From an uncultured beta proteobacterium (GTDB taxonomy: Bacteria > Pseudomonadota > Gammaproteobacteria > Burkholderiales > Burkholderiaceae_C), in contig CAIJRK010000003.1 in the NCBI GenBank assembly GCA_903823025.1, forward strand, positions 80,078-144,077: a stretch of DNA of 64,000 bases, written 5' to 3'. A program made the position numbers and the translations under genes. The notes under the pieces were generated by a model that was not told where the DNA came from, ran no database searches, and saw nothing but the letters and a program-made list of their open reading frames with translations. Of this stretch, positions 20,101 to 29,037 are shown piece by piece. Numbering within the stretch: the first letter of the stretch is position 1; every line of letters starts with the position of its first letter.

Positions 20101-21926
20101 AGCAGGATATCCGCGTTGTTATTAGCAATCCCCCGTATTCGGCACAACAGGATAGTCAGAACGACAACAATCAGAATATTGGTTACCCGTCACTTGACGG
20201 GCGAATTCGCGATACCTACGCAGCCAAATCTGGTGCTGCAAACAAAAAGAATCTTTACGACTCCTACATTCGCGCTATACGCTGGGCCTCAGACCGCATT
20301 CATGAAAAGGGCATCGTAGCGTTTGTCACCAATGGCTCATTTCTGGATGCGAACAACATGGACGGGTTACGCAAATGTCTGACTGAGGAATACAGTCACC
20401 TGTACGTTTTCAACCTGCGCGGCAATCAGCGAACCTCTGGTGAGGAATCCAGAAGCGAGGGTGGGAAAATTTTCGGGTCAGGCTCACGCACTCCGGTTGC
20501 CATCACGCTGATGGTCAAAGACCCAGTACATTCTGGGCCTTGCGAGTTGCACTACCACGACATTGGTGACTACCTTAGCCGGGAGGAAAAGCTGGCCATC
20601 ATTGACGGCTTTGGCAGTATCGACGGCATGAATTGGCAAAGCCTTGCCCCCAATGCTGAGGGGGATTGGGCAGAGCAACGTGATCCGGCATTTGACAAGT
20701 TTCTACCGCTTGCAAACAAAGATGATGAGTTCGTCGGGTTGTTTGAAATTTGGTCGAATGGTTTACTTGCCGCACGGGATGCATGGGTTTACAATTTTTC
20801 TCGCGATGCATTAAAGCAAAACATGTCTCGAATGACGGATACCTACAACGCTGAAGTCGATAAGTATGCAAAAGTCTGTAGCGACAAACCTAAAGCTCAA
20901 TGGCCTAGTCCTGATAGTGTTGTGGATAGTGACCCGAAGAAAATTAGCTGGTCAAGCAGTCTGTTGCCGAATGTAGCCAGAGGTCGTAAAGCCACTTTTG
21001 ACTCCACTTCAATAGTTACCGGGATGTATCGCCCATTCAGTAAGTGTTATTTTTATTTTGACAGCTTGATGAACCATCGTGTGGCACAGTGGCTCCGACT
21101 TGCCCCAACATCAAGGCATTGGAATATTGTTATATCCGCTACGGGTATCGGTGCCAGCAAAACATTCTCCGCACTGGTTTCGACGTGTATTCCAAATTAC
21201 CACATGCACGACACCGGTCAATGTTTTCCCCTCTACTGGTATGAAAAATCAGAGGATATGCGCAAGTCCGCTGACGATATGTTTGCCACGACTGGCACTC
21301 CAGACGCTGATGGTTACATTCGCCACGATACGATTACCGATTGGGCTCTGGCTACCTTTCAAAAGCACTATGCCGATTCGACCATCATCAAAGAAGACAT
21401 CTTTTGGTACGTCTATGGCATCCTGCATTCACCTGAATACAAGCACCGGTTCGCCACCGACCTCAAGCGGATGTTGCCGCGCATCCCTTTCGCCGAAAAT
21501 TTCCATGCCTTTTGTGAGGCGGGACGGGCGCTGGGAAAATGGCACTTGGCCTATGAGTCGGTTGAACCCTATGCGCTGACCGAGGAAAGCAAGCGCCTGG
21601 TAATGGAACCAGGCGACTACCGGGTGACCAAGATGAGTTTTGGCAAAAAAGACGGTAAGCCTGACAAGACGGTCATTGTCTATAACGAGCATCTGACCCT
21701 GCGCGGCATCCCGATGCAAGCCTATGACTACGTGGTCAATGGCAAACCCGCCATTGAATGGATCATGGAGCGGTACGCCCAAACCACCGACAAGGATAGT
21801 GGCATCAAAAACGATCCCAATACTTGGTCAACCGATCATCGCTATATCGTTGATTTGGTTAAACGTATTGTGCGTGTCAGTGTTGAGAGTGCCGAGCTTG
21901 TAAAGAGTTTGCCAAATTTAAATTAA
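17124..21926 (+). CDS. Type ISP (LlaBIII/LlaGI-like) single-polypeptide restriction-modification enzyme
   Basis: 1600 aa: N-terminal Mrr-like nuclease (GIDIVAREHGTGDYWAIQCKFF), SF2 helicase (MACGTGKTFTSLRLAE, DEAHRT), N6-adenine MTase (FTGTGTFIVRLLQSG, NPPYSA), C-terminal target-recognition-like region. Confidence 0.9.
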   Translation: MTTTFSDLLDELTEATQTNRDKGTQFELLIANYLKTDPQYADRLSDVWLWGEWPGRWGSDDGIDIVAREHGTGDYWAIQCKFFLPTHSLQKADIDSFFTASGKLFTDNEATHSFSNRLLVCTTDKWSSKAEEALNGQTIPVSRLWFKDLSDSPIDWSQFSLSNIKDIRLKKKKELRPHQSEATSLVIEGFSSNDRGKLIMACGTGKTFTSLRLAEQLTPPNGRILFLAPSISLVSQSLREWTAEALTPIHAFVVCSDTKVGKNEEDIRTHDLAYPATTDANKLALAAQAISADRRTVVFSTYQSIQVVADAQKKGFGEFDLIICDEAHRTTGLTLPGEDDSEFNKVHHNHIVRAKKRLYMTATPRIYADASKTKAGKSNAVLYSMDDVSTYGPEFYRLGFGKAVTKDLLSEYKVLIVAVEESKMANLANAFNNAYKIDGKTAIDIRFATKIIGSWKGLSKQGLKLIAEDGQEEAMTEDVAPMRRAVAFSRTIKDSIQTKDIFGKLVTLYQQSHTDDEDGNLARCTLGHVDGGMNALKRQTSIDWLKGNVDEGECRILSNARCLSEGIDVPALDAVVFFDTRESIVDIVQSVGRVMRKSDGKKYGYIILPVCIPSEKVKDYNTYIESDPQFKGIWKVIKALRAHDESLVDEAEFRRKIKVIGEGAGGGDDGGHGKGCGGGTLPLDFPMLPIDAIGDAVYAAIPQKLGDREYWSEWAKSVATISDRLSERIRSLLSNPTARSAFDGFLKGLRDNLNPAVSETDAIEMLAQHIITRPVFEALFEGYSFTKNNAVSKALQSVTEVMDDHAVSSETESLEKFYANIRERVSLAKSDKSRQEIIRNLYDTFFNNAFPRMAQRLGIVYTPVEVVDFIIHSTEAALRKHFKTGLTDKGVQIVDPFTGTGTFIVRLLQSGLIKPEDLAHKYQHELHANELVLLAYYIAAINIESSYHALTNEYRSFEGIVLTDTFQMGENDKQQDFEGFSPENSERVNRQRQQDIRVVISNPPYSAQQDSQNDNNQNIGYPSLDGRIRDTYAAKSGAANKKNLYDSYIRAIRWASDRIHEKGIVAFVTNGSFLDANNMDGLRKCLTEEYSHLYVFNLRGNQRTSGEESRSEGGKIFGSGSRTPVAITLMVKDPVHSGPCELHYHDIGDYLSREEKLAIIDGFGSIDGMNWQSLAPNAEGDWAEQRDPAFDKFLPLANKDDEFVGLFEIWSNGLLAARDAWVYNFSRDALKQNMSRMTDTYNAEVDKYAKVCSDKPKAQWPSPDSVVDSDPKKISWSSSLLPNVARGRKATFDSTSIVTGMYRPFSKCYFYFDSLMNHRVAQWLRLAPTSRHWNIVISATGIGASKTFSALVSTCIPNYHMHDTGQCFPLYWYEKSEDMRKSADDMFATTGTPDADGYIRHDTITDWALATFQKHYADSTIIKEDIFWYVYGILHSPEYKHRFATDLKRMLPRIPFAENFHAFCEAGRALGKWHLAYESVEPYALTEESKRLVMEPGDYRVTKMSFGKKDGKPDKTVIVYNEHLTLRGIPMQAYDYVVNGKPAIEWIMERYAQTTDKDSGIKNDPNTWSTDHRYIVDLVKRIVRVSVESAELVKSLPNLN

Positions 21927-22192
21927 GCAAACGGATTTTTGACTACCTTGACAGGCTTTAGCTTCACCGTATCTGGAAGCTGCTTCTCCGCCTCCAGTGC
22001 CTTGACGATACGGCCAATGAGCGATTGCAGCTCTTTGGCCAGCGTCAGGCCCGCTTGGTCTTTGGTGAGCACCACGTCACCTGTGATTGACACGCGATCG
22101 ACCCGGTTCTCAATCTCCAAGTCACCGATGCGCAGCACATCACTTTCGTTGGCGTAAGGCTTGAATTCTGATGTCATAGCTGAGTTCCTCAA
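21923..22192 (-). CDS. Small conserved-looking hypothetical protein
   Basis: 89 aa; ATGA-type overlap with the upstream endonuclease gene. Confidence 0.6.
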   Translation of the reverse strand: MRNSAMTSEFKPYANESDVLRIGDLEIENRVDRVSITGDVVLTKDQAGLTLAKELQSLIGRIVKALEAEKQLPDTVKLKPVKVVKNPFA

Positions 22193-23064
22193 GGTTGAAG
22201 GGCGCGTTTGATGGCGTCCATGATGCTGCGGGAGAGGTCACGCAGCGTAAATTCATCTTCGGTTGGACTCTTTGGCTTGTTACCCCCGCGCGAAGAGGTC
22301 GGTTTTGGCAGCGCCATGCCACTGTCTCGGATTTTCTGGGACAGCCCCGGCAAGGCACTGACACCAATCATTTTCTCCAGATCGGAGACCGAGATCGAGG
22401 AATAATCACGGGTATCGTCGTTCGTGATCACGTAGGCTCCAGCCCGCTGTTGGGCAGGGCTGTAGAGCACTTTCCAAAGATGTGTCGGCACCAGCACGTT
22501 TCCGATACGCTGAATATCGTTGCCGATAAAAGCAGGCCCCGACACCACATAAACTTCACCTTCGTTGAGCGCCAGTTGTCGCGCCGACTTTTCAATACCA
22601 GCCCAGACCCCCGCATTGTTGGCATGTATTTGCGGAACCATGTTGGCCAGTGAAAACGATTCTGCTTGCGCTGATCGGGTAGCGAAATCGGCATTGGGGG
22701 CCATGTGCCCACGATCGTAGCCCGAGCGGGCGTAGTCGCGCAGTTCAGCCCGATCCTGAGTGGGTAAGGCGCTCTCAGCATGAAATGAATCCTTCCTGGA
22801 TAGCGTCTTTGCCGCCACCAGATTAGCCCGTGTCAGGTGCTCGGCTGAGTAGAGGGGGGTTCGGCTGATACCGGAGTGCAACACAGCGAAAGCCTCAAAG
22901 CAGACCTCCTGTGTACGAGCCTGTAGTTTGGGATTAGTGATGGTGGGCGCAACGCCGCTGGCGAAGTGTGCAGAACATTGAGTAGCAGCAGCCCAAGTCG
23001 GCATCGCAAGGCAGGCAACCAGAGACAAAGTAAGCGGGAGAAATCGTGACATGAGCAAGAGTAC
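22189..23064 (-). CDS. DNA/RNA non-specific (NUC1-type) endonuclease with signal peptide
   Basis: YDRGHMAPNADFATRSAQAESFSLANMVPQIHANNAGVWAGIE; N terminus MSRFLPLTLSLVACLAMPTWAAA looks like a signal peptide. Start approximate. Confidence 0.88.
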   Translation of the reverse strand, partial: VLLLMSRFLPLTLSLVACLAMPTWAAATQCSAHFASGVAPTITNPKLQARTQEVCFEAFAVLHSGISRTPLYSAEHLTRANLVAAKTLSRKDSFHAESALPTQDRAELRDYARSGYDRGHMAPNADFATRSAQAESFSLANMVPQIHANNAGVWAGIEKSARQLALNEGEVYVVSGPAFIGNDIQRIGNVLVPTHLWKVLYSPAQQRAGAYVITNDDTRDYSSISVSDLEKMIGVSALPGLSQKIRDSGMALPKPTSSRGGNKPKSPTEDEFTLRDLSRSIMDAIKRALQP

Positions 23065-23135
23065 GTAGTAAGGCATGGACAGCTTGATGTGAAACACATC
23101 CGTTGCAGCTTAAATTTAAGCGACACTAACAAGCA

Positions 23136-23399
23136 ATGAACAGATATTTAACGATTCTCGCGTATTTCGCACTCATTTCGTTGGTTTCTACGGTCAGTCC
23201 TCCTGCTTCCGCCCACCGAAGTGGGTGTCATCGGTGGCACAGTTGCCCCTCGGACACGGGTAGTTATGTCTGTGGCGACACAGGACACAGTAACGAATGC
23301 GGGCGATCTGACGTAGTCTCAGCTTCCCGAAAAAACGCTCATAGCTCTAAACTGTCGGCCAAACCAGCACGAGCACTGAACAACCACCTACTTAAGTAG
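23136..23399 (+). CDS. Small secreted Cys/His-rich protein
   Basis: Signal peptide then HRSGCHRWHSCPSDTGSYVCGDTGHSNEC. Confidence 0.6.
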   Translation: MNRYLTILAYFALISLVSTVSPPASAHRSGCHRWHSCPSDTGSYVCGDTGHSNECGRSDVVSASRKNAHSSKLSAKPARALNNHLLK

Positions 23400-23550
23400 G
23401 TGGGTTCGCGCGGGTCGCAGAGGACTGGAAGTCCACCCGATTCGCTCCCCGCGCTGGGGATGCAATTGCGAATACTTGTGTGGTTCATCCAACGCCAAAG
23501 AGAAGAAATAGCATGGCTAAAGCTGACCGGCTGGAAGCCGGTGGTTTTAA
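23382..23550. mobile_element. Possible IS200/IS605-type remnant or MITE (two terminal hairpins, no ORF)
   Basis: Perfect palindrome CCACCTACTTAAGTAGGTGG at 23384-23403, and hairpin ACCGGCT-gga-AGCCGGT at 23526-23542 followed by GGTTTTAACC. Confidence 0.35.
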
Positions 23551-24092
23551 CCTTGTGATTGAAAATAAAAAATTCTGGCACCGGTCAACTTTATCCGAAG
23601 CCGACCGTCAAAATTGAAAGTCAGCAATGGAGCGCCACGTACTTCGGTTGGGCAGCGATTGCGGGTATTGACGACTGGCAGCTTGATGGCAGCCCAATTG
23701 CATGATTTTCGATGCCGGTGTGCCGCCGCTCACAGGCTTCGGCATCGTGCCCGAAGCGGTCAGCCGCCGCTGGATGGAGCAGTCATTCGCCGACGCTGTC
23801 GGTTACAGACAGCGGACATTCGCCATGCAGGTATGGGTTTCATCCACTGGGCGGCTCATGTGCAGCGTTAGCGGGTACTGACTAACGGCTGCTTTCTTGA
23901 AGTGCAGCAACAAAACTTTGGGCGCAAGACAGCAGTTATTAATGTCGGCCAGACATGGTGCAACAAACTCCAGCCATTCGCCTGTTGAAATTGCGTTCCT
24001 TCAATTAGTCATTCAGTTTCCAGGCGCTGGTTCATATCAATGAAAAGAGGTGAGAAGAAATACGGTTAGTGCGCATCTTCCCCCTTACTTAT

Positions 24093-26783
24093 TCAAGCTA
24101 CCAACCAAGCCTCAGTTGCACGCAATGCATTTCCGGTTCGGCTTGGATCGAATTTGAACGCGAGTTCAACGCCTGGAGCAAGTAGCCCTCGCTTCTGCCA
24201 ATCTCCATTGTCGAAAACGTCTAAATGAACAAAATAATCTTCTCCTGCATGGTCTTGCACAAAAATATAGCTTGTTTCGCCACGCATGCCATTTTTCACC
24301 CGACCAAACGTAAAGCCGTTCTTTTGAAAATTGCTTCGAGTGGCTTCATCTGGCGCAAGTTCTTGAGCCTGGCCGCCAATTTCAGTGAAAAGTGATATCA
24401 GTATCGATATCTCTTTTGAGTCTATTCCTTTTCGATTTGCATCATTCGAAAGACAAAAACGAAGTAGGTTAAGAATTGCTGTGCGATTTTCCTGTTCGAA
24501 ATCACAAAAATTGACCCCGCGAGTATCGTAATACCGAATTTCATTACTCAGCTTTCGGAGTTCCGGCATGAGCCACTTTTGGAAACCTTCAGCGATAATG
24601 GTTTTCAACATTGGTTTCGAAGCCTTTGCAAGCAGGTTGCCAAGCCGACGTGTATCGCATTCGTGCTTTCTGAATTCCTCGTCTGCTTGCCGCCTATACG
24701 CAGATGCGCGTCCAATTGCCAAGCTTGGCAAGCTATCTAGTTTTGCTTCCCAATCTGCTGTTGAATCAAAGACTTCGCTAAATTTTTCAGCAATATTTGC
24801 ACTGTGCAGGAAAAGCCCCCAAATTCGATTCGCATGATGCTCACCGGCCTTTTCTGTAGAGCCCCAGCCCCCATTTATAAGACTCTTGGTTACTTGGTAG
24901 AGTTCACTAATGTTATGCCGCTGATACGCTAAGGCCAATCCAAACATCGGTGCGGGGTCATCAGGGTTGAGTGCACATGCACGCTTAAATTGATTGACAG
25001 CGGTAGCATGGTCATCAAGTTCGAACGTTGCCCTAGCATAAAGACGGCATAAGAAAGATGAGTCGGATTCCGCAAATAGCTTATGACGAAGTTCCCCTTC
25101 AATTTGAACCAGTGCTGCTCGATCTTCACGTTTAACGGCTGCCTTTATTTTCTTTGATATGGCAATTAGTGATGCAGGTGTGTTTGACGGAATGTAGTTA
25201 AGATCTACCGGAGAAATATTCCGTTCTAACTGAAGTTTTAGCGCTGATTCAGCGGTTGCTTTGCTCTGCATTAGCCACTCTGCCGCTTTCGATCGCATTG
25301 CGAGGTTTCGCGGGTGCGACCTAAGTAGATCACGTATTGAACTTCCGAGAGAATAGACTTCTGAGTTATCAGCTTCAAGCCTGGTAAGAAGGGACGTCTT
25401 TGAGAGTTTGGAAATTGCCTCTGCCGCTTCATCAACGCTACATTCCAAAGCGCCGCAAATTTCTGATCGGTTTGGGGTATCCAGCGCAAACACTGTCTCA
25501 AGTACTTGATTTTCTAATTCGGAAAGCTGGTCCAGCAGGCTCGTAAACGAGAAGGCCAATACGTCTTTTTCAGACTTTTGCAAAGCCTCCGATATTTCAG
25601 CGCCAGAGACATAAAGATCAATAGTAATGCGTATTGCCAGCGGGTTGAAGTTACACCCGATGGCAATTCTTTCCAGCAGGTCATTATCCTTTGTAGGATG
25701 CCCTTTGCTGCTCAGATATGCCCTAGCCAAGGCGATTGCCCCTGACTTGTCTAAGACGCCCAACGGAACATTCTTGGCACTATCAACAGGAATTCGGCTG
25801 GTTACTACAACTTTCCAGTCTTCTGGCAATTCCTCATAGAAGGAATTAAAAGTTGTGGGCGAGTCACGTAAGAGAGTTTCCAAATTGTCCAAGCAAAGAA
25901 GTAGTCTTTTCTTACGTAGCCTATCTTTCAATTGTTCAAAACTATTGAAATCCTCTCCAAATATCTCTGACGCCTCCTTGCAGAGAATGTCTTTCATATC
26001 CTCCAGGCCGGCCGGAGCAGTGAGTATTTGAACCCCCGTCGATGTAAGTCTTTCCTGCTTGAATGAGGTCCACAAAACACCGTCAAAGAATTGTGCTGAT
26101 TCGGTGGAAAGACAAAAATCAGATACCACTTGCTGCATAAGACTTGTCTTTCCAACCCCTCCCTTTGCAACCAGTGCTATTAGTGGAGCGCGTCGGTTTT
26201 TCAGTTCCTTTTGAAGAACTGCAATGTCCCTAGCACGGCCAACCAAACCAGTTATTGAATGTTCGAAATCTGCTGGCAGAACAGCTGGGACTGACCAACG
26301 CTTTTTGTACATCCAGTCTTCTGGTGGCTCCTGTAGAGTTCCCTGGTCTGCATTCTGGAATGCAAGAGAGACTTCAAAAAATCCTAGCGCGTCAATAGTC
26401 GGGTCGACAGCAATAGTCGCGCAGCGATACCAAAAACAATCAGGAAACGGTCGATTTGGATGACTGATTGCATTCCGAATATCAAATATTTCGAGCGCCG
26501 TACTTAATTTTTCAAGAGACGCTAAAAAAGCCGCATCAGAAGTTCCAACTGCACAAATTTGGGCTAATGAAAACACTTCGCCAAGATATGAGTTTTCAAC
26601 GATTAAACGAGATTTATGCGTTGAGTCAACATCGTTCGCTATGCTTGAACGAGTAAGGATCATTTTCCCCGTCTCAGTGTGGGAGGCTTGCGAGCCTTTT
26701 TCCCTAACATACCGGCCCAATGCGCGCTCCAATTCGTAGACAATCATCGCGCATTTGATTCTTGCTATTGAGTGCTGTTCCAA
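24093..26783 (-). CDS. STAND (NB-ARC-like) NTPase with N-terminal HEPN-like motif, TPR region and C-terminal cold-shock-like domain
   Basis: 896 aa: RNAISH (R-x4-H, residues 103-108); Walker A ALVAKGGVGKTSL, Walker B RLLLCLDNLE; TPR-like FLCRLYARATFELDDHATAVNQFKRACALNPDDPAPMFGLALAYQ; C-terminal FGRVKNG..SYIFVQDHAGEDYFVHLDVF..LAPGVELAFKFDPSRTGNALRATEAW. Confidence 0.8.
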   Translation of the reverse strand: MEQHSIARIKCAMIVYELERALGRYVREKGSQASHTETGKMILTRSSIANDVDSTHKSRLIVENSYLGEVFSLAQICAVGTSDAAFLASLEKLSTALEIFDIRNAISHPNRPFPDCFWYRCATIAVDPTIDALGFFEVSLAFQNADQGTLQEPPEDWMYKKRWSVPAVLPADFEHSITGLVGRARDIAVLQKELKNRRAPLIALVAKGGVGKTSLMQQVVSDFCLSTESAQFFDGVLWTSFKQERLTSTGVQILTAPAGLEDMKDILCKEASEIFGEDFNSFEQLKDRLRKKRLLLCLDNLETLLRDSPTTFNSFYEELPEDWKVVVTSRIPVDSAKNVPLGVLDKSGAIALARAYLSSKGHPTKDNDLLERIAIGCNFNPLAIRITIDLYVSGAEISEALQKSEKDVLAFSFTSLLDQLSELENQVLETVFALDTPNRSEICGALECSVDEAAEAISKLSKTSLLTRLEADNSEVYSLGSSIRDLLRSHPRNLAMRSKAAEWLMQSKATAESALKLQLERNISPVDLNYIPSNTPASLIAISKKIKAAVKREDRAALVQIEGELRHKLFAESDSSFLCRLYARATFELDDHATAVNQFKRACALNPDDPAPMFGLALAYQRHNISELYQVTKSLINGGWGSTEKAGEHHANRIWGLFLHSANIAEKFSEVFDSTADWEAKLDSLPSLAIGRASAYRRQADEEFRKHECDTRRLGNLLAKASKPMLKTIIAEGFQKWLMPELRKLSNEIRYYDTRGVNFCDFEQENRTAILNLLRFCLSNDANRKGIDSKEISILISLFTEIGGQAQELAPDEATRSNFQKNGFTFGRVKNGMRGETSYIFVQDHAGEDYFVHLDVFDNGDWQKRGLLAPGVELAFKFDPSRTGNALRATEAWLVA

Positions 26784-27244
26784 AGCGTTCCCCCTAAATT
26801 GTTATTCTGGATCGAAAATTCAACCGCTTCACCGCAAGTATCGCCGTTTTCGTCGTAGTAGACACCCCCAACAAAATTCAGAAATCAATGTCAGGTATCG
26901 GGCAAGCAGTTTCGGAAGTTGTATAGCCGCTTCGGGTCTGTTGAAGTCAGTGGCCGTGAAAATCGACATTTTCTTGCTCGGTGTCTGCAAGAGACCCATA
27001 CCCGACGCTCACCGGAACCGCATGAATCCCGCCGAAAAGTGGAAAGCTGACTTTCAATTTCGCCGGAAGCAGTCGCTCATCCTCGAGGCCAAACAATTGA
27101 AAGCGGGCGGCCAAACGGAGATGCGAATTTACTTGACTGTGCGGCTCCTGGGCAGCGGTTGCGATCCTTTACAAATGACTGTTTTCACGACAAGTATATA
27201 GATTGATCTCCGTGGTGCCATGCTGACGCCACGGAGTTGGCAAA

Positions 27245-27380
27245 TCAATCCTTTGTCCGCTCAGTCATTTCAAGGTCATCCTCTACTTCAATGCCCAAGT
27301 AGCGTACCGTGCCCACTAGCTTGGTGTGCCCCAAGAGCAATTGCACAGCCCGAAGGTTCCTGGTTCGTCTGTAAATGACC
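27245..27380 (-). pseudogene. Tyrosine recombinase (integrase) C-terminal fragment
   Basis: Minus strand reads RRTRNLRAVQLLLGHTKLVGTVRYLGIEVEDDLEMTERTKD*, the conserved C-terminal region of phage-type integrases. Confidence 0.65.
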
Positions 27381-27392
27381 TACGCTGGCGAT

Positions 27393-27605
27393 TTAGGGGG
27401 TCTTGCCGTGTCCGGGTATGCCAGGTGCGGGTGATCGGCCGCCGCCGGACACTCCGCCGGTCGTGCTGGGTCGCCCGCCCCAGCCAGTTCCTGTTCCTGT
27501 TCCTGTTCCTGTACCATTGGACCCGCCACCCCACCCACCGTTTCCGCCTTTGCCGCTTCCCTGTGCACTCCCTGCCTTACTACCGCCTACGCTACCTTTT
27601 GCCAT
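27393..27605 (-). CDS. Small glycine-rich protein with (GT)n repeat
   Basis: MAKGSVGGSKAGSAQGSGKGGNGGWGGGSNGTGTGTGTGTGWGG...; hexanucleotide tandem repeat (gttcct on + strand) near 27487-27511. Confidence 0.45.
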   Translation of the reverse strand: MAKGSVGGSKAGSAQGSGKGGNGGWGGGSNGTGTGTGTGTGWGGRPSTTGGVSGGGRSPAPGIPGHGKTP

Positions 27606-27713
27606 GAAAATCACCTCTTGCAACGCCCCGAGCCGACCGAATGGCGGCGTTCTTGTCGGGCGTCGGGATTGATCTTGCAACGAATTAAGTTGACCGACAG
27701 AGGAAACGTGGAA

Positions 27714-28745
27714 ATGCATATACCAACCGTTGGTCAGATACTTCAAAACGGGCTGAGCCAGCCATTTCAGCCGCTCACCCTGCGTCGTTCGATGGAGCTG
27801 TTCCCAACCGCCCTGGGACTTGAGCCGCTCAAATCCGACCTTCCGTGCGACGACTTTCTTGCCAACTTCCTGAGCGGGCACCGGACGTACCTGGCCATCA
27901 TCCGCAATGGTTTCGGGAAGGATTTCAAGAACTTCAAAAACTACGCGTTGCAGAGGGTGGAGACGACGTCGGCGGTTCGCCAGCGGCTACTGAAAGCCGT
28001 GGATGAAAGCGAAGAACTGCTGGCAATTCTGGCGAACGGAATGCTTGAGGGTGACTTGATCGCGCAACTTGCGCAGCTGACCCGGGCCGCGGAAGGCACG
28101 CTATACCAAGTGATGCGAACACTCTCATCTGGGTCGCTGAAGTGCCCACACTGCCAAGCCGAATTGATTTCCAGACCAAAGCAGTGGTGGCGTGAGCAGG
28201 CCTGCGAATTGGGTGAGGCGGAATATTGCTTCGTCGACCGGATCCTGTACGACGCACTGGCCATGACATTGCTTCCCTTGGTCTTCGGGTCCAATTGTGT
28301 CCAGAAGAAACAAGCCGTGGAGCAGCTAGCCGGCCTGTGCGATGCCGGTGCCAACTTGTTCGGGAATTGGTTAGTCCTCGTACGGCACGCTTACCGGGCA
28401 AAAGACTTAGCAGCGCTGGCCACCCGGGCGGGTCTGTACGGTCCTTCCCCAGACAGCCACCTGCAGCGATGCGCCCGTGGTGAAATGCTTACGGCCGATA
28501 CGATCCAAGCGGTCACGGCGCGGCTGAAAAACCCAGTGCCACTGCGAAACCTCGGCATGCGCATACGTGTCCTGGCATTTGCCATTGACTTCATTGTCGC
28601 TGCGGACAGTGGCGCATCTCCCTTGGACTGGTCTGCCGCACAGGCTATCGTGAGGGTTCGAATCCTTCGGTTGTTTCAAGACCTACAACTCAGCTTCACG
28701 ACGGGCGTTCGACGTGAAACGACATCGGCCGAGATGACCGCCTGA
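27714..28745 (+). CDS. Hypothetical protein with zinc-ribbon-like CPHC
   Basis: Likely start MHIPTVGQILQNGLSQPF; LKCPHCQAELISRPKQWWREQ; long open frame with no convincing alternative. Confidence 0.6.
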   Translation: MHIPTVGQILQNGLSQPFQPLTLRRSMELFPTALGLEPLKSDLPCDDFLANFLSGHRTYLAIIRNGFGKDFKNFKNYALQRVETTSAVRQRLLKAVDESEELLAILANGMLEGDLIAQLAQLTRAAEGTLYQVMRTLSSGSLKCPHCQAELISRPKQWWREQACELGEAEYCFVDRILYDALAMTLLPLVFGSNCVQKKQAVEQLAGLCDAGANLFGNWLVLVRHAYRAKDLAALATRAGLYGPSPDSHLQRCARGEMLTADTIQAVTARLKNPVPLRNLGMRIRVLAFAIDFIVAADSGASPLDWSAAQAIVRVRILRLFQDLQLSFTTGVRRETTSAEMTA

Positions 28746-28929
28746 TTCCCGTCCGCAAATGATTGCCTCTGGCCGTCACAAGCCGCCAGGCTTAGCTGCC
28801 GGCAGCTGAAGCTGGATGTCGCCTATCGGACGCCACAGTGTTCGACGCCTGTGGGCCATATCCAGCCATTCGCCAACGGCAGCTTTGTGGGAAGTTCAAT
28901 TCCCACGTATTTCCTGTTTGTTACCTGTC

Positions 28930-29023
28930 ATTCAACGCCCTCGGTAAGCTGGGCCGGAGCGCGAAGCGCGGAGGGCACCAACGACTGCAAGCCGTTGGCG
29001 TCCGCTTGACCAACCAGTTAGGC
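28930..29023. repeat. attC-like integron recombination site
   Basis: R''-like ATTCAAC at 28930, R'-like GTTAGGC at 29017, imperfectly complementary inner arms (GTAAGCTGGGC / GTCCGCTTGAC). Confidence 0.5.
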
Positions 29024-29037
29024 CGGTTTTTATGATG

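Noticed and set aside
27487-27511. Hexanucleotide repeat considered as a CRISPR or REP element
   Set aside because: Short uninterrupted gttcct tandem units inside a Gly-Thr coding stretch.
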